NCBI GenBank assembly: GCA_946479535.1
Contig: CAMLGP010000037.1
Span: forward strand, 1-11,052
DNA: 11,052 bases
DNA from: an uncultured Bacteroidota bacterium
GTDB taxonomy: Bacteria; Bacteroidota; Bacteroidia; Chitinophagales; Chitinophagaceae
Reading direction: 5' to 3'
The notes beneath the pieces were generated by a model. That model did no database searches and had not been told where the DNA came from. It saw only the letters and a list, made by a program, of their open reading frames with translations. A program made the position numbers and the translations under genes. Below, in pieces: positions 6,967-11,052 of this stretch. The stretch's first letter is position 1. The number at the start of each line of letters is the position of its first letter.

Positions 6967-7034
6967 ACAGGGAACCGCGGAAGTAAGCAACGTAGGTTTC
7001 TAAAATCCAGTATTCTGGCTTCCCGGTCCCCTGT
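6967..7034. repeat. Imperfect long inverted repeat, candidate structured RNA or small mobile remnant
   Basis: Arms 6967-6983 (ACAGGGAACCGCGGAAG) and 7019-7034 (CTTCCCGGTCCCCTGT) form 15 base pairs with one mismatch (A6973/C7028) and one bulge (C6978), and are far more GC-rich than the surroundings. The 35-base loop ends with a nested hairpin CCAG-TATT-CTGG (7007-7018) stacked on the main stem. It could be a terminator for the upstream gene, a non-coding RNA structure or a palindromic repeat element; neither side has a clean U-tract. Confidence 0.5.
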
Positions 7035-7040
7035 TTCATT

Positions 7041-7106
7041 AAGTAAAAAGTAAAAAATCAAAACCTCCCTCAACCTATATGCATTTTGACTTTTTACTTT
7101 TGATTT
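7041..7106. terminator. AT-rich hairpin between convergent genes, likely bidirectional terminator
   Basis: Arms 7041-7063 and 7084-7106 pair at 21 of 23 positions (one G-U; mismatches A7057/C7090 and A7045/G7102) around a 20-base loop. It ends 7 bases from the stop of the PhnB-like gene. Its right arm includes TTTTTACTTTTGATTTT (7091-7107), identical to 2026-2042 in the other intergenic hairpin. Both flanks are A- or T-rich, so it could serve in both directions. Confidence 0.55.
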
Positions 7107-7113
7107 TATCAGC

Positions 7114-7569
7114 TTATCCTTTGGCAGCCTTTTCCAGTTCAGTTACAACAATCTTTTTCATCTTCATCATCGCCTCCATTACTCTATTTGCCTTCTCCCT
7201 ATCGCTGTCATTCATTAATTGTATCAATTGCTTTGGGACAACCTGCCAATACATCCCGTATTTGTCAGACAACCATCCACACATAGACTCTTTTCCCCCA
7301 TCTTTTATAAACCTGTTCCAGAAATAATCCACTTCATCCTGATCTGCGCAATCAATATAAAATGAAACAGACATGGTAAACTCGGATTTAGGTCCATTCA
7401 ATGCAACGAATCGTTCATTTTCCAGTTCAAAAGTTACTGCCATTGGATTGCTATTGATAATCTTCGAGTTCTTAAAAACAGAAGTATAATAAGTAGCTGC
7501 TTCTTCTGCATTTCCATCATACAGGAGAAAAGGGAAGATCTTGTGTTCTTTTGAAGTTTGTATAGGCAT
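7114..7569 (-). CDS. VOC superfamily protein, PhnB / 3-demethylubiquinone-9 3-methyltransferase-like domain
   Basis: A 151-residue cytoplasmic protein of the vicinal oxygen chelate (glyoxalase/PhnB-like) superfamily. It opens with the usual IFPFLLYDGNAEEAATYYTSVF (11-32; about two beta-alpha units), then VTFELENERFVALNGP (45-60), FYIDCADQDEVDYFWN (70-85) and the characteristic CGWLSDKYGMYWQVVP (97-112). The C-terminus is helical and basic (MMKMKKIVVTELEKAAKG). Despite the family name there is no evidence of methyltransferase activity; most relatives have unknown substrates, and some bind metal or small toxic compounds. The frame can start 14 codons earlier at 7611, but the ATG at 7569 gives the normal short N-terminus before IFPFL. 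It is divergent from the DinB-family gene, 177 bases apart. The domain is confident; the reaction is not known. Confidence 0.85.
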   Translation of the reverse strand: MPIQTSKEHKIFPFLLYDGNAEEAATYYTSVFKNSKIINSNPMAVTFELENERFVALNGPKSEFTMSVSFYIDCADQDEVDYFWNRFIKDGGKESMCGWLSDKYGMYWQVVPKQLIQLMNDSDREKANRVMEAMMKMKKIVVTELEKAAKG

Positions 7570-7708
7570 AAATTCAGGTTTTAATAATTGTTTTATTTGA
7601 TTACCATACAAAGATCAAGAGATGGAACCAGAACCAGGGGCGGTGAAGCTGTCCGATTTGGGGGTCGGTTGCGACAATACTTCAAATTCCAGTTTCTCCA
7701 ATAAATTT

Positions 7709-7730
7709 ATTTGGTCCCGCCGAACCAAAT
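7709..7730. promoter_or_regulatory. Inverted repeat ATTTGGT-N8-ACCAAAT, candidate operator
   Basis: Two perfect 7-base arms (7709-7715 and 7724-7730) around an 8-base GC-rich centre, ending 16 bases before the DinB-family ATG. Placement fits an operator or a leader hairpin for that gene, in the interval shared with the divergent PhnB-like gene. This is only a sequence pattern. Confidence 0.35.
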
Positions 7731-7746
7731 TCAGGAAACTTCGTTT

Positions 7747-8265
7747 ATGAATTATAACTTTCAACAGTCAAAACCAAACTATATGGGCACAAAAGACGAA
7801 CTCTTCGTGAAAATGGTCTTGCTATCCTGGCAGGCTACTCAAAAATCAATCAATAAAAACCTGGAAAAGTTAAGTGAAGAAGAATTAAATACACCAATAT
7901 TGCCGGGAAAAAATACTCCTGCATGGATCATTGGTCATCTTGCAGCCGTTAACGACAATATGGCCACCCTGCTGGAGTTAGGTCCCAAACTGAAACCCGA
8001 ATATGAGAAAGCACTAATTCATCCAGATGGAACCGTTAAGCCACCTCCGTCATCTGAAATGATAAAATACTGGCATGATTCAAATGCTTATGTTAATGAG
8101 AAGATGCGGTCATTAGCCACTGAAGAATGGTTTGCCAAACATAGTGCTGTATCTGCTGAAGACTTTGCTAAAGAACCTCACCGCAATAAACTAAATGTAT
8201 TGATCTCACGTACCAATCATCTATCCCATCATCTGGGTCAGCTGGTATTAGTAGCCATGAAATGA
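7747..8265 (+). CDS. DinB-family (DinB/YfiT four-helix) putative metal-dependent protein
   Basis: A 172-residue all-helical cytoplasmic protein of the DinB-like superfamily. Members are metal-binding four-helix bundles; some are thiol-S-transferases or hydrolases used in detoxification, many are uncharacterised, and the DinB name does not mean the DNA polymerase. Seen: helix one LSWQATQKSINKNLEKL (26-42), PAWIIGHLAAVND (58-70) with H64, and the C-terminal NHLSHHLGQLVLV (157-169) with H158, H161 and H162. H64 and two of the later histidines match the usual metal triad. A TTG at 7711 is in frame, but ATG 7747 is preferred because the extension is Pro-rich and unlike the family; ATG 7783 (MGTKDELF) is another option. 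It is divergent from the PhnB-like gene and ends 12 bases from the desaturase stop. Substrate unknown. Confidence 0.82.
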   Translation: MNYNFQQSKPNYMGTKDELFVKMVLLSWQATQKSINKNLEKLSEEELNTPILPGKNTPAWIIGHLAAVNDNMATLLELGPKLKPEYEKALIHPDGTVKPPPSSEMIKYWHDSNAYVNEKMRSLATEEWFAKHSAVSAEDFAKEPHRNKLNVLISRTNHLSHHLGQLVLVAMK

Positions 8266-8277
8266 CCCTGCTTTATC

Positions 8278-9336
8278 TCATTGTTCCTGGCTCAGCAACA
8301 TAGACGTTTTGGTGCTGGTTTTCTTTGCTTCAACATACTTTCGGAGAAACTCTTTCTTTGAATCCCTGTAGGAGGAAACCACGCCTATTTTGTGCATGCA
8401 GTAAACATATATCCATGCCAGGTCAAGCTGGTAAGGAAGAAATCCTGCTCTTGCGCTTCCCGGAAAAAGATGGTGATTATTATGCCATTCGCCGGTAAAC
8501 ATACCGGGGCGTGTCTGATTTACTGCCAGATTGCTCCGGTCATAATCCAGTCCGTCAACATGTTTTTCTTTTCCTTTTGCATGACCTGTATAATTGAAGG
8601 CCCGTACCAATACAAACCAAAACATGGCTGAAGTGAAAAGTGCGCATGCAAGACCATGGCCTCCGATCAAATAAAGCGTACCATACCAAAAAGCCCAGTT
8701 CAACAACCAGATAAAAATGGTGTATCCTGGTGTAGCCAGTGATCCCCATTTTTTATATTGTTTATAACTGTTCAGCTGAACCCCGGTATGGGCCATAAAA
8801 TGACGGGCCCTGTTATAATCAGCTTCGGACAACTCCTTATTAATGCTCTGGTGGTTCACATCAGATAGCATGCAATACATCAATCCCGCACGCGAATTGT
8901 AGGGATCACCCGGCTGATCTGCTTTGGCATGGTGCACATGATGGGATACTACATATATCTCTTCAGGAAACGTTTTGATCACCAGGTTCTGGGTGATAAA
9001 TCTCCATACAGGATGACTGAACACATAAGACTTATGAGTACAATACCGGTGCAACCAGATAGTACCATGAGTGCCCATAATGACGAGGCTATAGAAAACG
9101 ACTGCGATCAGTAACTGCCAGGAAAAATATTGGGTAATAAACACTATAAAAAAAGGCACCATGCAGGCTGCCATGACCCAACTGATGAGGGATATCCAGT
9201 TCTTTCTGCTTTTAAAAATGTTGATCCGGGAAAAGGCTTCTTTCCACAATTGACTGGTGGTAGGGATGATCAGTTCACCTTTTTCATTTGCCCAGCCATA
9301 GGACGGTGTTTGAAGGATTTCGTCAATAAAAGCCAT
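8278..9336 (-). CDS. Membrane fatty-acid (acyl-CoA/acyl-lipid) desaturase
   Basis: A 352-residue integral membrane diiron oxygenase that puts a double bond into fatty-acyl chains, tuning membrane fluidity. Three histidine boxes bind the two irons: HRYCTH (96-101), HHVHH (132-136, within VVSHHVHHAKADQPGDPY) and HNNHH (285-289, in GEWHNNHHLFPGSARAG). An extra conserved H252 sits in NYTGHAKG. Hydrophobic segments lie near 48-70, 73-90, 204-223 and 227-247, giving the usual pattern with all boxes on the cytoplasmic side. The spacing and the HNNHHLFP box fit delta-9 acyl-CoA-type desaturases; whether the substrate is acyl-CoA, acyl-ACP or phospholipid cannot be told. The ATG at 9336 is the only plausible start. 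A strong palindrome lies 36 bases upstream (9372-9393). The protein is complete. It could use an electron donor such as ferredoxin, but none is nearby. Confidence 0.92.
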   Translation of the reverse strand: MAFIDEILQTPSYGWANEKGELIIPTTSQLWKEAFSRINIFKSRKNWISLISWVMAACMVPFFIVFITQYFSWQLLIAVVFYSLVIMGTHGTIWLHRYCTHKSYVFSHPVWRFITQNLVIKTFPEEIYVVSHHVHHAKADQPGDPYNSRAGLMYCMLSDVNHQSINKELSEADYNRARHFMAHTGVQLNSYKQYKKWGSLATPGYTIFIWLLNWAFWYGTLYLIGGHGLACALFTSAMFWFVLVRAFNYTGHAKGKEKHVDGLDYDRSNLAVNQTRPGMFTGEWHNNHHLFPGSARAGFLPYQLDLAWIYVYCMHKIGVVSSYRDSKKEFLRKYVEAKKTSTKTSMLLSQEQ

Positions 9337-9371
9337 AGTGAGTGGATTTTTATGTATTTACGGTGGTTCAA

Positions 9372-9393
9372 CCGTTCCGGTTTACCGGAACGG
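9372..9393. promoter_or_regulatory. Perfect palindrome CCGTTCCGGT-TT-ACCGGAACGG upstream of the desaturase, candidate operator
   Basis: Two exact 10-base arms separated by TT, GC-rich in an AT-rich spacer, 35 bases from the desaturase ATG. A second small palindrome GTATT-AA-AATAC (9394-9405) abuts it, and GGTT-C-AACC (9365-9373) overlaps its left edge. No U-tract follows on either strand, so a terminator is unlikely. A dimeric repressor such as a TetR- or GntR-type lipid regulator would suit the symmetry, but no regulator gene is in the window. Confidence 0.5.
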
Positions 9394-9455
9394 GTATTAA
9401 AATACGAATTTTAATGGAAAAGTTAGAGAAGGTTAAGAGAAGATGCTATGAAGTT

Positions 9456-9710
9456 TCAGGACAGAAGCTCCAGCCTGGTAAATTCGTTGCCATTAAATAT
9501 TTTAGCCAGATTCTCGTCGTGCGTCTTTGCAAAAGATTCTAAATGCCTTTCGGTTACGATCCGCCACAGGTTTTTCCTGCTCAATTGTTGATAATCGGCA
9601 GACTCGATAAAAATTCCTTTGATGGCAGTCCTGGTCTTAAAACTGATCTGTACCAAAGATTCGTTTGTGACCCGTTTCTGGATCACTTTTACTATATCCT
9701 CATTTTTCAT
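9456..9710 (-). CDS. Small conserved-looking protein of unknown function, downstream of the RRM gene
   Basis: An 84-residue protein I do not recognise by name. An N-terminal helix (MKNEDIVKVIQKR, 1-13) precedes a stretch with strand-like alternation, SLVQISFKTRTAIKGIFIES (18-37), then DYQQLSRKNLWRIVTERHLESF (39-60) and AKIFNGNEFTRLEL (69-82). It has no signal peptide or membrane segment and no cysteine, so it is probably cytoplasmic. I recall similar small Bacteroidota proteins with KNLWRIV and ARIFNGxEFTRL motifs, sometimes mislabelled as short-chain dehydrogenases; it is far too short and lacks the Rossmann glycine motif. The strand pattern is loosely like a small beta-barrel of the Sm/Hfq kind, which is speculation. 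It follows the RRM gene by 14 bases on the same strand, so they are probably co-transcribed. No Shine-Dalgarno precedes its ATG. Confidence 0.72.
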   Translation of the reverse strand: MKNEDIVKVIQKRVTNESLVQISFKTRTAIKGIFIESADYQQLSRKNLWRIVTERHLESFAKTHDENLAKIFNGNEFTRLELLS

Positions 9711-9724
9711 GATAAATCAGCCCC

Positions 9725-9994
9725 TTACCATTTTTTTCTATCGTTACGGTTTTCCTTTTCTCTGGCAACGGACACGGAAATTGTTCTTCCATCCATTTCC
9801 TTTCCATTGAGCTTGCTCATGGCTGCCGTGGCGTCCTTCTCAGAATCCATTTCTACAAACCCGAACCCCCGGCTACGGCCTGTTTCCCGATCAGTTATCA
9901 CTTTTGCAGAGGAAACCTGTCCATACCCTTCGAATAATTTACGAAGATCATTATCACTCACCTGGAAACCAAGATTGGAGACATACAGATTCAT
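9725..9994 (-). CDS. Single-RRM RNA-binding protein
   Basis: An 89-residue protein that is one RNA recognition motif plus a short basic tail. The beta-alpha-beta-beta-alpha-beta order is clear: RNP2 LYVSNL (3-8), helix DNDLRKLFEGYG (14-25), SSAKVITDRETGRS (28-41), RNP1 RGFGFVEM (42-49), helix EKDATAAMSKLNG (52-64), and TISVSVARE (71-79) before the tail KENRNDRKKW. The aromatics of RNP1 (F44, F46) and Y4 of RNP2 are the usual RNA-stacking residues, all present. Such proteins occur in Bacteroidota and cyanobacteria; in Bacteroides thetaiotaomicron the related RbpB acts as a global RNA-level regulator. Its own leader holds a pyrimidine-rich hairpin (10025-10064), a possible autoregulatory target. 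It leads a likely two-gene unit with the 84-residue protein. RNA-binding is confident; targets are unknown. Confidence 0.95.
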   Translation of the reverse strand: MNLYVSNLGFQVSDNDLRKLFEGYGQVSSAKVITDRETGRSRGFGFVEMDSEKDATAAMSKLNGKEMDGRTISVSVAREKENRNDRKKW

Positions 9995-10024
9995 AAATAG
10001 AGTTATTAGTTTAATTTGTGTGAT

Positions 10025-10064
10025 AAAAAAACAGCAACAAGGAGAGAAGGGAAGAAAAACTGTT
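10025..10064 (-). promoter_or_regulatory. Pyrimidine-rich leader hairpin of the RRM gene, candidate regulatory element
   Basis: Read on the minus strand, the leader has AACAG (10064-10060), a 25-base loop that begins with 21 unbroken pyrimidines (10059-10039), then CTGTT (10034-10030) running into a T-tract. It ends 30 bases before the RRM ATG. The stem is only 5 base pairs, so structure is weak, but the hairpin plus T-tract resembles an attenuator and the loop is a natural single-stranded target for an RNA-binding protein. Confidence 0.4.
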
Positions 10065-10145
10065 ACTGAATCGAAGAGTAATAATTAATACCGATCCTGC
10101 CTGAATGATGAAGTAATTTTATCTGATTCAAATGAAGGTAGCCCT

Positions 10146-11052
10146 TTATTGGCGTACGGCGAAATCAATTTTGGCTGATGGTTGCCTCCTGGCTAAAAGA
10201 ACTGCAAGCCAAATACTTAAAATGAGAATTACTACTTCAAATAATAACAAGGCCTTGACAATTCCAAAGTGATCAGCAAAATAGCCGAGGAACACGGCGG
10301 GTATCCCAAAGCCGATGTAACCAACAAACATATAACCAGCTACTGCTCTTGCTTTTTGAATTCCCCCGAGATTTGTTACGAGTGCCAATCCACCGGAAAA
10401 CGAAAATCCATATGCAGCCAAACCTACCGTAGCAGTACCTAATAATACAATGATGATCTGTCCGTAATTACATCCCAGGATCACAAATGCAAATCCAACC
10501 GGTGCCAGCAATAAACCAATCTTTACTGATTTCAATGGATTCATATTCCGGATAGCTGGCTGAATAAAAGCACCTGACCAGTTTACCAGCACCAGGCAAA
10601 TCCCGGCATAAGGAGTTAAACCAAATTTGGCAAGTTGGGTAGGAATGATGGCAATTACAATACCTGTTGCAGCCCAGCAGATTCCAATTGCCGTATTTAG
10701 CGGCAATGAACCATGTGGGAAATAAGGAAGCCTGATCATTTTACCACCAATCGATTTCAAACGTGGCAATCTTAATAATAATATAAGACCCATCAGGGTT
10801 ACGATCAACAATAAATAATATGTAACTGGTAACAAGGTAAAGCTGATCAGTAATGCTATACTCGTTGCCAGTGCTCCACCTCCAAAACCAAATGCTGTAT
10901 ATAAAGAAGCGAGTCCCGCTGCTTTAGTAGGTGCACCAGGATCAGGTAATAATAATTCACTCATATAAGCAGTACCTGCACCCATAGCTAATCCCACCCC
11001 CACGCCCTGGAAGAATCGTGCAAATATTAATGAATAAACATTCGGCCAAAGG
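10146..11052 (-). CDS. MFS transporter, C-terminal three quarters (5' end beyond the right edge)
   Basis: The frame is open from the right edge to the stop at 10146, giving 301 visible residues of a Major Facilitator Superfamily permease in the inner membrane. The first visible residues (LWPNVYSLIFARFFQGVGVG) match the fourth helix of the family with its conserved Arg and Gly-rich pattern. Further hydrophobic segments follow at about 49-69, 76-94, 117-138, 147-165, 175-193, 197-221, 237-256 and 265-287. A long basic loop between domains (LPRLKSIGGKMIRLPYFPHG, 95-114) and GYFADHFG (256-263), a copy of the cytoplasmic loop signature, also fit. Roughly 90 N-terminal residues are missing, by comparison with about 390 for the family. 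A GTG at 11003 is in frame but lies inside a helix, so it is not the start. Substrate cannot be told; the C-terminus is short and ends IDFAVRQ. Confidence 0.88.
   Translation of the reverse strand, partial: LWPNVYSLIFARFFQGVGVGLAMGAGTAYMSELLLPDPGAPTKAAGLASLYTAFGFGGGALATSIALLISFTLLPVTYYLLLIVTLMGLILLLRLPRLKSIGGKMIRLPYFPHGSLPLNTAIGICWAATGIVIAIIPTQLAKFGLTPYAGICLVLVNWSGAFIQPAIRNMNPLKSVKIGLLLAPVGFAFVILGCNYGQIIIVLLGTATVGLAAYGFSFSGGLALVTNLGGIQKARAVAGYMFVGYIGFGIPAVFLGYFADHFGIVKALLLFEVVILILSIWLAVLLARRQPSAKIDFAVRQ

Larger units (their letters stand above)
6745..7113. other. 369-base gene-free convergent region
   Basis: This lies between the stops of two convergent genes. It contains a T-rich stretch (TTTTTTATTTTTTTT, 6897-6911) that may help end transcription of the membrane-protein gene, the structured inverted repeat 6967-7034 and the AT-rich hairpin 7041-7106. 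I see no gene: a minus-strand frame spanning 6663-7073 looks accidental. Confidence 0.6.

Noticed and set aside
6663..7073. A 136-codon minus-strand frame across the gene-free region
   Set aside because: Its 3' part is antisense to the CxxC membrane-protein gene, it spans both arms of the structured repeat, and the protein has no recognisable pattern.
7570..7611. An upstream start for the PhnB-like protein
   Set aside because: The added 14 residues (MYGNQIKQLLKPEF) are not part of the family, which begins shortly before the first strand.
7711..7746. A TTG start for the DinB-family protein
   Set aside because: It would put the inverted repeat 7709-7730 inside the coding region and add an atypical Pro-rich leader; the ATG at 7747 is simpler.
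9543..10088. A 181-codon plus-strand frame
   Set aside because: It is antisense to both the RRM gene and the 84-residue gene, whose RNP motifs make the minus strand certain.
1..11052. Defence island, CRISPR array, phage or insertion sequence
   Set aside because: No repeat-spacer pattern, transposase, integrase, toxin-antitoxin pair or nuclease-helicase set is seen; the recognisable genes are housekeeping or general metabolic families.

Overview
The window looks like a chromosomal stretch from a member of the Bacteroidota, most likely Chitinophagaceae or a close relative. The reasons are the Bacteroidota-type L,D-transpeptidase (YkuD_2 style), a one-domain RRM RNA-binding protein, a stand-alone STAS protein near ribonuclease Z, a ClpC-type chaperone, AT-rich intergenic DNA, and an almost complete lack of Shine-Dalgarno sequences ahead of starts. 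This placement is inferred from family content, not from a search. I see no rRNA, tRNA, CRISPR array, insertion sequence, integrase or phage gene.

Layout. Positions 1-353 (minus) are the N-terminal end of clpC, cut by the window edge. A divergent block follows on the plus strand: a STAS protein (498-869), a fructosamine-kinase-family protein (1093-1971) and ribonuclease Z (2069-2971). A long AT-rich hairpin separates the last two. Next come three minus-strand genes: dapA (3003-3890) and accA (3940-4917), probably co-transcribed, and an exported L,D-transpeptidase (5121-5945). A small membrane protein with a CxxC motif (6247-6744, plus) is divergent from the transpeptidase. Its 3' side is a 369-base gene-free region carrying two strong inverted repeats. 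A glyoxalase/PhnB-like protein (7114-7569, minus) and a DinB-family protein (7747-8265, plus) are divergent. A membrane fatty-acid desaturase (8278-9336, minus) ends only 12 bases from the DinB gene. Last come an unrecognised 84-residue protein (9456-9710, minus), co-directional with and 14 bases downstream of an RRM protein (9725-9994, minus), and an MFS transporter cut by the right edge (10146-11052, minus).

How the genes fit together. Most are housekeeping or general metabolism: proteolysis (ClpC), tRNA 3' processing (RNase Z), protein deglycation (fructosamine kinase family), lysine/diaminopimelate synthesis (DapA), fatty-acid synthesis and modification (AccA, desaturase), cell-wall cross-linking (L,D-transpeptidase) and RNA binding (RRM). 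DapA and the L,D-transpeptidase both bear on peptidoglycan, and AccA and the desaturase both bear on membrane lipids, but no single pathway unites the window. I found no convincing new multi-gene system. The best leads are small: the RRM protein plus its unknown partner, with a pyrimidine-rich leader; a family of AT-rich intergenic hairpins; a palindrome ahead of the desaturase; a shared short motif between the transpeptidase and the CxxC membrane protein; and a structured intergenic element at 6967-7034.
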